DNA from: Methylorubrum populi
Lineage (GTDB): Bacteria; Pseudomonadota; Alphaproteobacteria; Rhizobiales; Beijerinckiaceae
Reading direction: 5' to 3'
DNA length: 64,000 nucleotides
Assembly: GCF_002355515.1 (NCBI RefSeq)
Contig: NZ_AP014809.1
Span: 3,620,501 to 3,684,500 of the forward strand
Shown here one piece after another: positions 1 to 8,888 of the stretch (position 1 is the first letter of the stretch; each line of letters begins with the position of its first letter). Under the pieces are notes generated by a model. It was not told the origin of the DNA. It saw only the letters and a list, made by a program, of their open reading frames with translations, and searched no databases. Both the position numbers and the translations under genes were made by a program.

Positions 1-41
1 GGGTCGGCGGGATCGCGCGGCTGGACGGCGTACCATTTCAT
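1..41 (-). CDS. 5' end of a gene leaving the window
   Basis: A minus-strand ATG at 39-41 opens a frame reading MKWYAVQPRDPADP up to the window edge. A good ribosome binding site (GAGGAAG) lies about 8 bases upstream of the ATG. Only 13 to 14 residues are visible, so no family can be named. The good RBS and the plausible start of a soluble protein make it a likely real partial gene rather than chance. Confidence 0.4.
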   Translation of the reverse strand, partial: MKWYAVQPRDPAD

Positions 42-120
42 CGTGGGCAGCTTCCTCGGTCGAACCTTCAAGTCGAAACGGTGTCTCAACGCGCGAGACG
101 GCGCCTCGGCTGCACCGCTC

Positions 121-1581
121 TCAGGCTGTCGCGATCTCTTTGAGGTAGTGCGCGGCGGCCTCTCCGTCGGCGGCGCCGGACGCGAAGCCGACATAGCCGT
201 CGGGCCGCACCAAGTGCAGGCGCCCCGGCGCCGGATTCCGGCGCGGCACGGGCTGGACCAGGCCGGGGAAGCGGGCGGCGAGCGCGGCGCCCGCCTCTTC
301 ATCCGCCGCGTAGAGGACGAAGCGCGGGTCGGCGCCCGCGCCCGGCGGCGGCCCGTCCGCATCCTCGGGCCGCCAGCGCCGGCCGGCCCCCGGCCCGACG
401 GAGAGCGGGGAGCCGGGATAGCCGATCTCGATCTCGCTCATGGTCGCGGCCATCCGCCGCCGCACCGCGTGGAGGCCGAGGACCCACCCCAGCGCGCGGT
501 TGCGGACCGCCTGGGCCGCCGGATTGGCGAGCGTCGCCAGAGCGGTGAGCCGCCCGGCATTGCGCAGCACCGTCTCGCCGACGGCGTTGCGCTCCGGGCT
601 GTAGCTGTCGAGGAGCCGTGGGCCGGCCTCGCCCCGAAGCACCAGGGCAAGCCTCCAGGCGAGGTTCACCGCATCCTGCATGCCGGTGTTCATGCCCTGG
701 CCGCCGGCCGGGCTGTGGATATGCGCGGCATCCCCCGCCAGGAACACGCGACCGCTGCGGTATTCGGAGACCTTGCGCTCGTGGATGCGGAAACGGCTGA
801 GCCAGACCGGATCGGAGACGCGGATTCCGGGCCCGGCGCGGGCGGCGACGAGCGCCTGCACCTCGTCCAGCGTCGGATCCGGCCGCGGCCGTGCATCCGC
901 CCGGCTGACGGTCGCGACCACGCGCGCCCGGCCACCGGGAATCGGGAAGATCACGAACGGCCCGTCCCGGTGGAGATAGACGGCGATCTCGTCGCCTGGC
1001 GGGACGCCCGCGCCGTCGAGGCGGATATCGGCGAGCAGCCACTCGTCGCCCTGCGCGGAGCCGCGGAAGGCCAGGCCGAGCCCGTGGCGCACGGCGCTGT
1101 GGGCGCCGTCGCAGCCAAGCAGGAAAGGGGTCGTCACGGTCTCCTGCCGCCCGTCCGCGCGGGAGAGCCGCGCCTCCACGCCGTCCGGCCCCTGCGAGAA
1201 GGCGAGAAGCTCGACCTCCCGCTCGACCGCAACCCCGAAGGAGCCGAGATGCTCGGTCAGCAACCGCTCGGTGTCGCGCTGCGGGATCATCAGTCCGAAG
1301 GCGTAGGGGCTGGCGATGTCGGAAAAGTCCGGGCCTCCGAGCACCCGGCCACCGGCGCGCAGCCTCGCGCCGCGGGCACGCAGGCCCGCCGCGAGGAAGG
1401 CCTCGGTGCAGCCCATCCGGTCCATCAGTTCGAGGGTACGCGACCAGACGACCAGCGCCTTCGAGGTCTGCGTCGCTCGGGCCGCGCGGTCGATCAGCCG
1501 GACGCCGACGCCGTAACGCGCCAGCTCGCAGGCGAGCGTCAGACCGACCGGCCCGGCGCCGACGATCAGGATCGTTTCCAT
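121..1581 (-). CDS. FAD-dependent aromatic-ring-type monooxygenase
   Basis: The 486-residue protein has the three FAD signatures of the class A flavoprotein monooxygenases (PheA/TfdB/UbiH group). These are the dinucleotide-binding GAGPVG at residues 8-13, the CDGAHSAVR (DG) motif near 157-165 and the GDAAHIHSPAGGQGMN (GD) motif near 283-298. Such enzymes use NAD(P)H and O2 to hydroxylate aromatic or polyketide substrates; the substrate cannot be deduced here. It has no signal peptide and should be cytosolic. It is divergent from queA with about 90 bp between starts and has no pathway genes beside it, so a catabolic or detoxifying role is only inference. The C-terminus (residues 400-486) resembles the thioredoxin-like tail of this group. 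Confidence 0.85.
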   Translation of the reverse strand: METILIVGAGPVGLTLACELARYGVGVRLIDRAARATQTSKALVVWSRTLELMDRMGCTEAFLAAGLRARGARLRAGGRVLGGPDFSDIASPYAFGLMIPQRDTERLLTEHLGSFGVAVEREVELLAFSQGPDGVEARLSRADGRQETVTTPFLLGCDGAHSAVRHGLGLAFRGSAQGDEWLLADIRLDGAGVPPGDEIAVYLHRDGPFVIFPIPGGRARVVATVSRADARPRPDPTLDEVQALVAARAGPGIRVSDPVWLSRFRIHERKVSEYRSGRVFLAGDAAHIHSPAGGQGMNTGMQDAVNLAWRLALVLRGEAGPRLLDSYSPERNAVGETVLRNAGRLTALATLANPAAQAVRNRALGWVLGLHAVRRRMAATMSEIEIGYPGSPLSVGPGAGRRWRPEDADGPPPGAGADPRFVLYAADEEAGAALAARFPGLVQPVPRRNPAPGRLHLVRPDGYVGFASGAADGEAAAHYLKEIATA

Positions 1582-1670
1582 TCCCGTCTCCGGGCGTCAT
1601 GCTGCGCCGAGCCTCGCCCCGGATCAATCCGCCATTTGCGTCGCGCGCCCATCCGTGCTGATGGCGCGGC

Positions 1671-2771
1671 ATGCGCGTAGACCTGTTCGATTTCGAGTTG
1701 CCGGAGGCTGCGATCGCGCTGCGGCCGGCGAGCCCCCGCGACGCGAGCCGCCTGCTCGTGGTGCGCCCCGGCGAACCATTGGCGGATCGCGGCGTGCGCG
1801 ACCTGCCCGCGCTCCTGAATCCGGGCGACGCCCTCGTCTTCAACGACACGCGGGTGATCCCGGCCCGCCTCTCCGGCATCCGCCACCGGGCAGGTGGCTC
1901 CGGCCAGCGCTGCGAGGCGATGCTGCATCTGCGCGAGGCGCCCGACCGCTGGCGCGCCTTCGCCCGCCCGGCCAAGCGCCTGGCCCCCGGCGACCGCATC
2001 CGCTTCGGCAGCGACGGGGACAGCCAAGGGGCGAGCGAAGTCTGCGCGCTTTCCGGCCTCGACGCGACGGTGGAGGAGCGGGGCGAGGGCGGCGAGATCC
2101 TGCTGCGCTTCGACCTCGCAGGGCCGGCGCTTGACGAGGCCATCGCCGGGCTCGGCGCGCTGCCGCTGCCCCCCTACATCGCGGGAAAGCGCGCCACCGA
2201 CGCGCGAGACACCACCGACTACCAGACCGTCTACGCCCGCGAGCCGGGCGCCGTCGCCGCCCCAACCGCCGGCCTGCATTTCTCCGACGCCCTGCTCGAA
2301 GGGATCGACGCGGCGGGGATCGAGCGGGTGCACGTCACCCTGCATGTCGGGGCGGGCACCTTCCTGCCCGTCAAGGCGGACGACACCGAGGCCCACCGGA
2401 TGCATGCCGAGATCGGCCTCCTCGACGCGGCCACCGCGGAGCGGCTCAACGCCGTGCGGGCGCGGGGCAACCGGATCGTCGCCGTCGGCACCACGGCCCT
2501 GCGGCTGCTGGAGAGCGCGGCCGATCCCGACGGCGCGATCCGCCCGTTCTCGGGTGCCACCGACATCTTCATCACGCCGGGCTACCGCTTTCGGGCTGTC
2601 GATGCCCTGGTGACGAACTTCCACCTGCCGCGCTCGACCCTGTTCATGCTGGTCTCGGCGTTTTCTGGGCTCGACACCATGCGCGCGGCCTATGCCCACG
2701 CGATCGCTTCCGGCTACCGCTTCTACTCCTACGGCGATGCCAGCCTGCTGTTCCCGGAGCACAGCCCATGA
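1671..2771 (+). CDS. queA: S-adenosylmethionine:tRNA ribosyltransferase-isomerase
   Basis: QueA transfers and isomerises the ribosyl group of SAM onto preQ1 in tRNA anticodons, giving epoxyqueuosine. The 366-residue length is normal. Recognisable family blocks are the N-terminal [33 protein letters not shown] near residue 60, the [13 protein letters not shown] block near 200 and [14 protein letters not shown] just after. The C-terminal [17 protein letters not shown] block is also typical. It is the first gene of a unit with the nucleotidyltransferase at 2782 and tgt at 3615. This puts two consecutive steps of queuosine biosynthesis under one promoter, although tgt acts before queA in the pathway. 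Confidence 0.97.
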   Translation: MRVDLFDFELPEAAIALRPASPRDASRLLVVRPGEPLADRGVRDLPALLNPGDALVFNDTRVIPARLSGIRHRAGGSGQRCEAMLHLREAPDRWRAFARPAKRLAPGDRIRFGSDGDSQGASEVCALSGLDATVEERGEGGEILLRFDLAGPALDEAIAGLGALPLPPYIAGKRATDARDTTDYQTVYAREPGAVAAPTAGLHFSDALLEGIDAAGIERVHVTLHVGAGTFLPVKADDTEAHRMHAEIGLLDAATAERLNAVRARGNRIVAVGTTALRLLESAADPDGAIRPFSGATDIFITPGYRFRAVDALVTNFHLPRSTLFMLVSAFSGLDTMRAAYAHAIASGYRFYSYGDASLLFPEHSP

Positions 2772-2781
2772 AGGCCCTGCT

Positions 2782-3618
2782 ATGAGCAGCCGGCGCCCGC
2801 CGCTCCGGGTCGACGTTGCCCGCACCGTCGACCGCTTCCTCGGCCTGATGGCGAGCGAGGGAGGGCCGCGGCTGCGCGGGCTCTATCTTGTCGGCTCGGT
2901 CGCGCTCGGCGACTTCCGGCCGGGCCGCAGCGACATCGACTTCATCGCCCTTCTCGACGGACCGGCGGGGGACCTTGCGGCGCTGGCGCGGGTCCACGCC
3001 GCCCTGATGCAGGCCGGCGGGCCGCATTTCGACGGCGTCTACCTGCCGATCGATGCCCTTCGGAAAGCGCCGGAAGCGGGCGCCGTCGTGCCCTTCAGCG
3101 TCGAGGGTGAGCTACGAATCGGCGAACCCTGCCGCGAGGTGAATCCAGTCCTGTGGCGCTGTCTCGCCCGCTCGGGCCGGCCGATCCTCGGCGCGGCGCC
3201 GGCCGCCCTCAGCATCGCCGACGACGACGCGCCGCTGCAGGCCCACGCGCTGGCCAACCTCGACGAATACTGGCGCCCCTGGATCGGGCGCTGCGAAGCG
3301 GCACTCGCCGCCAAGGCACCGGACGCCGCCTGCGACGCGCGCACCCTCGAATGGGGCATTCTCGGCGTGAGCCGGATTCTCTGCACCCTCGCCACCGGGC
3401 GGATCGTCTCGAAGCGCGAGGGCGGGCGCTTCGTGCTGGACCGCCTGCCCGAAGCGCATCAACAGGCGGTCTGGGACGCGCTCGACGCCCGCGACGGGAC
3501 GCTGGAGCATGTCTCCCCGGCGGAAATGCGCGCCGGCCTCGACACCATGCGCTTCCTGATCGACGGCGCCAGGGGCTATCAGGCCCCGCAGACGGCCCCC
3601 ACCCCCCCGGACCGATGA
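2782..3618 (+). CDS. AadA-like nucleotidyltransferase-domain protein
   Basis: I chose the ATG at 2782, 10 bases after the queA stop, giving 278 residues. The nucleotidyltransferase signature [16 protein letters not shown] lies near residues 35-50, with the metal-binding SDID aspartates. The rest resembles the DUF4111 C-terminal half of AadA/streptomycin adenylyltransferases. Relatives transfer AMP to aminoglycosides, but many chromosomal members have unknown substrates. The frame is sandwiched between queA and tgt. Its stop overlaps the tgt start as ATGA (3615-3618), so it is co-translated with queuosine genes. Whether it acts on an antibiotic, a protein or tRNA is unknown. Confidence 0.82.
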   Translation: MSSRRPPLRVDVARTVDRFLGLMASEGGPRLRGLYLVGSVALGDFRPGRSDIDFIALLDGPAGDLAALARVHAALMQAGGPHFDGVYLPIDALRKAPEAGAVVPFSVEGELRIGEPCREVNPVLWRCLARSGRPILGAAPAALSIADDDAPLQAHALANLDEYWRPWIGRCEAALAAKAPDAACDARTLEWGILGVSRILCTLATGRIVSKREGGRFVLDRLPEAHQQAVWDALDARDGTLEHVSPAEMRAGLDTMRFLIDGARGYQAPQTAPTPPDR

Positions 3619-4754
3619 CAGATCCCCTCGACTTCTCCTTCACGGTCGCCGCCACCGACGGCCAGGCCCGCACCGGCCACATCACCATGCCGCGCGGAAC
3701 CATCCGCACGCCGGCCTTCATGCCGGTGGGCACCGCCGCCACCGTCAAGGCGATGTATCCGGAGCAGGTGCGCGACCTCGGCGCCGACGTGGTGCTCGGC
3801 AACACCTATCACCTGATGCTGCGCCCCGGCGCCGAGCGGATGGCGCGGCTCGGCGGGCTCCATCGCTTCATGCGCTGGGACGGGCCGATCCTCACCGATT
3901 CCGGCGGCTTCCAGGTGATGTCGCTCTCGGCGCTGCGGAAGATCGACGAGGAGGGCGTGACCTTCCGCTCGCATATCGACGGCACCGCTCACCGGATGAG
4001 CCCGGAGCGCTCCATCGAGATCCAGGGCCTGCTCGGCTCCGACATCCAGATGCAGCTCGACGAATGCGTGCGCCTGCCGGCCGAGCGGCCGGAAATCGAG
4101 AAGGCGATGCACCTCTCGCTGCGCTGGGCCGAGCGCTGCCACGTCGCCTTCGGCGAGCAGCCGGGCAAGGCACTGTTCGGCATCGTCCAGGGCGGCGACG
4201 TGCCGGAGCTGCGGGTCGAGAGCGCGCGGGCGCTGACCGACCTCGGCCTCAAGGGCTACGCCATCGGCGGCCTCGCCGTCGGCGAGCCGCAGGCGGTGAT
4301 GCTGGCGATGATCGAGACGGTGGAGCCGCACCTGCCGGCCCATAAGCCGCGCTACCTCATGGGCGTCGGCACCCCCGACGACCTGATGCAGTCGGTGATG
4401 CGCGGCATCGACATGTTCGACTGCGTGATGCCGACCCGCGCCGGCCGCCACGGCCTCGCCTATACCCGCCACGGCCGGATCAACCTGCGCAATGCCCGCC
4501 ACGCCGAGGACACCCGGCCGCTGGACGAGGCCTCGGACTGCCCGGCGGCCCGGGACTATTCCCGCGCCTATCTCCACCACCTCGTCCGCTCGGACGAGAT
4601 CCTGGGGATGATGCTGCTGACCTGGAACAACCTCGCCTACTATCAGGCGCTGATGGCCGGCATGCGCGCGGCGATCCGGGACGGGCGTCTGGCGGATTTC
4701 GTCGCCGAGACCAAGGACGGCTGGGCGCGGGCGGAGGCCGCCGCGAAGGGCTGA
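3615..4754 (+). CDS. tgt: queuine/preQ1 tRNA-guanine transglycosylase
   Basis: Tgt exchanges guanine-34 of GUN-anticodon tRNAs for preQ1. With the ATG at 3615 it is 379 residues, the usual bacterial size. The catalytic aspartates are visible as [12 protein letters not shown] (Asp95) and [13 protein letters not shown] (Asp269), with substrate-pocket motifs FGIVQGG near 188-194 and [10 protein letters not shown] near 215-224. The structural zinc site is unusual. Where the family normally has CxCxxC followed by a histidine, this protein reads [16 protein letters not shown] (308-322), so only one of three cysteines (Cys309) remains. Start choice is firm because the ATGA overlap couples it to the upstream gene. 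Confidence 0.96.
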   Translation: MTDPLDFSFTVAATDGQARTGHITMPRGTIRTPAFMPVGTAATVKAMYPEQVRDLGADVVLGNTYHLMLRPGAERMARLGGLHRFMRWDGPILTDSGGFQVMSLSALRKIDEEGVTFRSHIDGTAHRMSPERSIEIQGLLGSDIQMQLDECVRLPAERPEIEKAMHLSLRWAERCHVAFGEQPGKALFGIVQGGDVPELRVESARALTDLGLKGYAIGGLAVGEPQAVMLAMIETVEPHLPAHKPRYLMGVGTPDDLMQSVMRGIDMFDCVMPTRAGRHGLAYTRHGRINLRNARHAEDTRPLDEASDCPAARDYSRAYLHHLVRSDEILGMMLLTWNNLAYYQALMAGMRAAIRDGRLADFVAETKDGWARAEAAAKG

Positions 4755-4764
4755 CGGGCCCGCC

Positions 4765-5019
4765 TCAGCGCAGGTCGGCGCGCTTCTGGGCCTTGTTGTA
4801 GCTGGTGATCGCCGCCTGGCAGTTCGGCGAGAGCTTGGCCTTGTTCTGCTTGAAGCAGGCGCGCACCTCGGCGCTGTCAGGGGCGAATTCGCCGCAATAG
4901 CTCAGGTAATCCCCGGTGCAGTGCTGCCGCAGCGCCTCGCGGTCGGCCGGTGCCGCCGCCGGGCCGGCAAAAGCCGCGCTCGTGGTGATCATCAGGGCGA
5001 TGGCTGTGCGTACGATCAT
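4765..5019 (-). CDS. small exported cysteine-rich protein
   Basis: This is an 84-residue protein from the ATG at 5019. It starts with a signal peptide (MIVRTAIALMITTSAAFA, cleavage after AFA). The mature part has four evenly placed cysteines in CTGDYLSYC ... RACFKQNKAKLSPNC. This matches the small cysteine-rich-repeat proteins widespread in Rhizobiales, whose function is unknown; two disulphides in the periplasm are likely. It ends 10 bases from the tgt stop, convergently. Longer in-frame starts upstream would bury the signal peptide and were not used. Confidence 0.75.
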   Translation of the reverse strand: MIVRTAIALMITTSAAFAGPAAAPADREALRQHCTGDYLSYCGEFAPDSAEVRACFKQNKAKLSPNCQAAITSYNKAQKRADLR

Positions 5020-5198
5020 GGAAACTCTCTGCAACTCCGACTTCGCGCCTCCCGCCCCGCCGTCGGGCGAGGCGCGAGGATGCCCGGCAAAGCCGGGCCG
5101 CGGGGTGTAGAACCTGCCGATCGGGCGAGAGTGCGGCCGGCTCGTGGCAGGCCAAGTCCCGTATCGGCCACAGAGATCCGCCCGCCGCCGGGCGCGGC

Positions 5199-6317
5199 TC
5201 ACCGGCTTGTGGGCGGGCTCCGAGGCTCGTTCGGGACCTCCGGCGCATGCGCCAGAACCCGGTAGGCGCCGGCGGGATCATCGCGTCCGCTCGCCTGCGC
5301 CGTCTTCAGCCCCGCTACGATCCGCGCGGCCACCGGCAGGCGGTAATGCAGCGGATCCCAGTAGTTCGTGTCCTGCAGCGTGATCGGGGACGGAATGCGG
5401 AAATCGACCACCGTGGCCGCGCGGGCGGCGCCGATCCGCGCCACCCGCGCCTTGCAGGCGGCCTCCCGCGCCGCGGCGGGTGAACCGGGCGCGCCCTGCT
5501 GCGAGACGTGGACGGGCGGGAAGACCACGAGCTTCCGCGTCTCGGCCGGCGCCTGCGCCAGGAGTGCATCGAGCCAGCCGAGCGCCGGCATCGGCGCATC
5601 GGCGGGGGTCGGCCGGTAGCCCGGCTCGGACTCGGCGGCAGTCTGGATTGCCTGAGAATGGCGGATATGCGCCTGGGCGCGGGCCGCGTCGTACAGGCTC
5701 TCCGGTGGGGTGAAGACCGCGTAGCCGTTGGCCGCGAGCCGGGCGCGGGCGAACCCGAGCCGGTACAGCGCGCCCTCGGAGGCGGTGCCGAGACTCTGCC
5801 AGTTCACCTGCCGCAGCGCGTCCCACGCGGTAATAGGTCGATAGAGCCAAGCGGGAAAGGCGCGGAAGGTGAGCCGGCGCTCGGCCGCATCCGGCTCGCA
5901 CCATGTCGGATCGATGCCGAACAGCAGCGTCGTCGGCCGCGTGTGGCGCAAGTCCTGGCTCAGGTAGAGCCGGGCCAGCGCGCTCTGCTCGTAGGGCGTG
6001 GCCGCGTTCATCGACAGGTTGGCGAAGCGTCCGCCGAAGGCCCGGCCGAGATCCGCCGGATCGAGGAGACGCAGGGTCGAGGTGCCGAACACCGCCGCGT
6101 CGTAGGCGCCGCTGCGCGCCACCTGCGGATACATGAAGCGCTGGTTGCCATCCATCAGCGGCCCCTGCGCCCGGCCGGGGCCGGCCCGCAATCCGTACGG
6201 GTCGAGGGCGGCGACGAGGCCGATGCAGACGGCGCCGAGAACCGCTGCCGCGCTCAGGAACAGCAGGACGAAGCGCCGCCATTCCGGCGGCGAGCCCGCC
6301 GGGTTCGCTCTCGTCAT
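5199..6317 (-). CDS. membrane-anchored SGNH-hydrolase-like protein
   Basis: Starting at the ATG at 6317, which has a GAGAAG ribosome site, the protein is 372 residues. One N-terminal membrane segment (about residues 15-40) is followed by a large outside domain. That domain begins with FGTSTLRLLDP, resembling block I of SGNH/GDSL hydrolases, and ends with YWDPLHYR, resembling the Asp-x-x-His block. These two ends suggest a folded SGNH or AlgX-type domain, possibly an O-acetyl esterase or transferase acting on envelope sugars. That is inference, because the canonical Gly-Asp-Ser is Gly-Thr-Ser here. A GTG further upstream (6350) is possible but has no better ribosome site. Confidence 0.65.
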   Translation of the reverse strand: MTRANPAGSPPEWRRFVLLFLSAAAVLGAVCIGLVAALDPYGLRAGPGRAQGPLMDGNQRFMYPQVARSGAYDAAVFGTSTLRLLDPADLGRAFGGRFANLSMNAATPYEQSALARLYLSQDLRHTRPTTLLFGIDPTWCEPDAAERRLTFRAFPAWLYRPITAWDALRQVNWQSLGTASEGALYRLGFARARLAANGYAVFTPPESLYDAARAQAHIRHSQAIQTAAESEPGYRPTPADAPMPALGWLDALLAQAPAETRKLVVFPPVHVSQQGAPGSPAAAREAACKARVARIGAARAATVVDFRIPSPITLQDTNYWDPLHYRLPVAARIVAGLKTAQASGRDDPAGAYRVLAHAPEVPNEPRSPPTSR

Positions 6318-6448
6318 CGCTTCTCGTATCGACTCAACGGTTGGCGGCACATCGAGCCGTGTTGACCCTCCCGCCCCGACCCCCTATTGCGAGCCCCACG
6401 CTCCGAGCGCAACCGGCCCGCCCCGCGGCGCCCGCGCGAGCCGGGTGC

Positions 6449-6524
<76 letters not shown>

Positions 6525-6533
6525 CAGATTTCG

Positions 6534-6564
6534 CCCGCCCGGTCAATGACTTGGCGGGTTTTTT
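6534..6564 (+). terminator. rho-independent terminator after tRNA-Lys
   Basis: CCCGCC (6534-6539) and GGCGGG (6553-6558) form a six-pair GC stem followed by six thymines (6559-6564). It lies 10 bases after the tRNA CCA end and before the convergent radical SAM operon. Confidence 0.75.
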
Positions 6565-6588
6565 GTTGCACGGAACGATCGATCACCT

Positions 6589-7518
6589 TCAGGCGAGCGA
6601 TGCGTCGCTTCGACCCCGCTCCAGACCCTTCCTTCTCACGGCGTTCGCCGCCACGGTCGAGTCCGGCAGTGCCCGCTCCAGCAGGCCGTCTCCGAAGATC
6701 TCGCGGAAGCCGAGATGCGGCATGTGGGCGTAGCCGATGTGGCAGCGGCACTGCGCCAGCGGGCAGGGACGTGGTCTCAGGGCTGTGTCGAAGTCCGGAT
6801 CGTAGAGGTTGCCGATCCGGGCCGGCACCACGTGGCAGCGGCGCACCTCGCCGTCGCCGTCGACGCTGACCACGCTCTCGCCCGTGGCGCAGGCGCGGCC
6901 CCGGCTGCGGATCCCGGTGCGGTTGAGGTCGAACAGCGGATCGACGGCGCGCAGGCGCTCCAAGTCGTCCGGCCGGTAATAGTTCTGCCCCTCGTCGCGG
7001 TAGGCGTTGACCCAGAGATAGATCTCGGGGCGCAGTCGCTGGCGGAGCGCGGCGAGCGCCGCGAGATGCTCCCGCTTGCCCACGAGGCCGACGCTGTAGC
7101 TGATGCCGCGGGCGTCGAGTTCGACACAACGCCCGAGGAAGCGGTCGAGCGACGTCTCGCCCGGATGGAAGGTGCACCAGAAGGCGATCCGCGTCGGGTC
7201 GCAGCCATCGAGCCAGCCCGTCGGCCAGGACAGGTTCGTCTGCGCGGCGACCCGGCGGATATGCGGCATCCGGCTCAACCTGGCCGTCGCCCTCCGGTAG
7301 GCCGGCCGAATCAGCGCCTCGCCCCAGGGCGTGAACAGGATGCCCAGCGTGCGCCGGGTCTGAGCGCCGGCCCAATCGACGAAGCGGGCGAGCTGCGCCG
7401 CGTCGCGCCGCAGGGTCTCGCGGCTGTCCCTCCGCTTGGCGAAGGGGCAGTAGGGGCAGGCGTAGTTGCAGCTCGCGAGGGGTCCCCGGTAGAGGATGTC
7501 GAGATGGGCGTCCCGCAT
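6589..7518 (-). CDS. STM4011-family radical SAM protein
   Basis: This is a 309-residue radical SAM enzyme. The [4Fe-4S] motif is CNYACPYC (Cys17, Cys21, Cys24) with aromatic residues as usual. A second cysteine cluster in the C-terminal third (Cys210, Cys228, Cys252, Cys257, Cys259, ending CPLAQCRC) suggests an auxiliary iron-sulfur site like the SPASM/Twitch domains of peptide-modifying enzymes. The name is that of a Salmonella locus family of unknown function. The ATG at 7518 is 2 bases past the stop of the STM4012 gene, so it is the last gene of the five-gene operon. Its substrate is unknown. The combination with an ATP-grasp-like and a leucine-rich-repeat partner suggests peptide or protein modification, by inference. 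Confidence 0.88.
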   Translation of the reverse strand: MRDAHLDILYRGPLASCNYACPYCPFAKRRDSRETLRRDAAQLARFVDWAGAQTRRTLGILFTPWGEALIRPAYRRATARLSRMPHIRRVAAQTNLSWPTGWLDGCDPTRIAFWCTFHPGETSLDRFLGRCVELDARGISYSVGLVGKREHLAALAALRQRLRPEIYLWVNAYRDEGQNYYRPDDLERLRAVDPLFDLNRTGIRSRGRACATGESVVSVDGDGEVRRCHVVPARIGNLYDPDFDTALRPRPCPLAQCRCHIGYAHMPHLGFREIFGDGLLERALPDSTVAANAVRRKGLERGRSDASLA

Positions 7519-7520
7519 GG

Positions 7521-8888
7521 TCAGCGCAGCGCGTAGGCGCGCATCCGCTCGCGCACGCCCGCCGCCTGGAGCCAGGGGCCGATGGCGTCGGAGCGCTCCA
7601 GGCCGGCCCCGGTGAGGGCGAGGCGATTCGCGTCGAGCGTGGCGAGGCCCGCCGCCGCGAGGTCGGCCAGCTCCGGCAGATCGTCGAAAAGCCGCGTGCC
7701 GAAGCGCCTCGCATAGGCTTGCACCGGCAGCCCAGCGGCCTGGAGCAGGTGCATCAGCACGAAGCGGCGGCGCTGGTCTTCCGCGTCGAGCCACGCGCCG
7801 TAATCGGCCCGGCCGTGCCGGTCCGCGCCGCGGGCGACGTAGTCCGCGACGATCTCGGCGACACCCGGCTGCCCCACCGCGTAGGCGGTCGCGTAGTGCA
7901 GGGCGGCGGTGTAGGAGCGCGCCCCGGCCCCGAGGCCGACCATGCCGTCGCGGGCGCAATCGTAGGCGGGGCCCCACACGGGTTCGGGGATCCGGCGGAA
8001 CATCCGCATCGAGACCTGGGCGTAGCCGGCCTCCCGCAGCCGGTCGCGGGCCGCGCGGTAGATCGCGAGGCGGCGGGCGTCCCAGGCGCGGTCGTCCTCG
8101 ACGGCCCCGCCGCGCCGGCCGAGCCCGGTCAGCGGACGGACGTAGAGGGGATAGAGGAAGATCTCCTCGGGCTTCCAGGCGAGGGCGGCCTCGACGGATT
8201 CGAGGAAGCTGGCGGGCGTCTGCCCGGTGCCGCCGTAGATCAGGTCGATGTTGAGCACGGGAATGCCCGCGTCGCGGATCGCGCCGAGCGCCGCCTCGAC
8301 GCTGCCCCGGGGCTGAGGCCGGCCCATCGCCCGCGCCTCGTCGTCGCGAAACGACTCGACACCGATGCTGATCCGCTCGACGTCGTGCGCGCGCAGGACG
8401 GCGAGCCGCTCCGGCGTGGTGGTGCCGGGCGCGGTCTCGATCGAGGCCGGCACCCCGAGAGGCGTGGCGCCGAACGTGTCGCGCAGATCCGCGAACAGGC
8501 GGTCGAGGTCGGCGGGTTCGAGAAAGGTCGGGGTGCCCCCGCCGAGGGCCATGCGGGCGACCCGGAACCGGCCGAGGCTGTCGGCGACCGTCTCGGCCTG
8601 CAGCCGCAGGGCATCGAGATAGGGCCCGACGCGGCCCTCGCCCCGGGTCAGGGTGAACAGGTTGCAGAAGCCGCAGCGCATCGCGCAGAACGGCACGTGC
8701 ACGTAGAGGAACAGGCCGTCCTTCGGCTCCTGCGCCCAGGCCTCGCGCAGGGGCACGGGGCGCAGCAGCGGGCGGTAGGCGGTCTTGTGCGGATAGGCGT
8801 ACAGGTAGCCGCCATAGACCGGACCCGCGAGGAGCGCCGCCACCCTCCTCGTGGTGTTGGTCAGGACGGTGCTCGGAATGGTGCTCAT
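7521..8888 (-). CDS. STM4012-family HemN-like radical SAM protein
   Basis: The 455-residue protein resembles oxygen-independent coproporphyrinogen III oxidase (HemN) and HemW. YVHVPFCAMRCGFC carries the cluster cysteines 68, 72 and 75. ALGGGTPTFL near 120 and ERISIGVESF near 180 are the conserved HemN blocks, and a HemN C-terminal domain follows. Members of this superfamily perform methyl transfer, cyclopropanation or decarboxylation, so a haem role should not be assumed. It belongs to the STM4012 family. The ATG at 8888 overlaps the stop of the upstream hydrolase gene by four bases (ATGA), showing translational coupling. Confidence 0.88.
   Translation of the reverse strand: MSTIPSTVLTNTTRRVAALLAGPVYGGYLYAYPHKTAYRPLLRPVPLREAWAQEPKDGLFLYVHVPFCAMRCGFCNLFTLTRGEGRVGPYLDALRLQAETVADSLGRFRVARMALGGGTPTFLEPADLDRLFADLRDTFGATPLGVPASIETAPGTTTPERLAVLRAHDVERISIGVESFRDDEARAMGRPQPRGSVEAALGAIRDAGIPVLNIDLIYGGTGQTPASFLESVEAALAWKPEEIFLYPLYVRPLTGLGRRGGAVEDDRAWDARRLAIYRAARDRLREAGYAQVSMRMFRRIPEPVWGPAYDCARDGMVGLGAGARSYTAALHYATAYAVGQPGVAEIVADYVARGADRHGRADYGAWLDAEDQRRRFVLMHLLQAAGLPVQAYARRFGTRLFDDLPELADLAAAGLATLDANRLALTGAGLERSDAIGPWLQAAGVRERMRAYALR

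Noticed and set aside
43..1680. 545-residue plus-strand frame over the monooxygenase
   Set aside because: It mirrors the minus-strand flavoprotein, is full of Arg/Gly/Ala with no domain, and is explained by high GC content.
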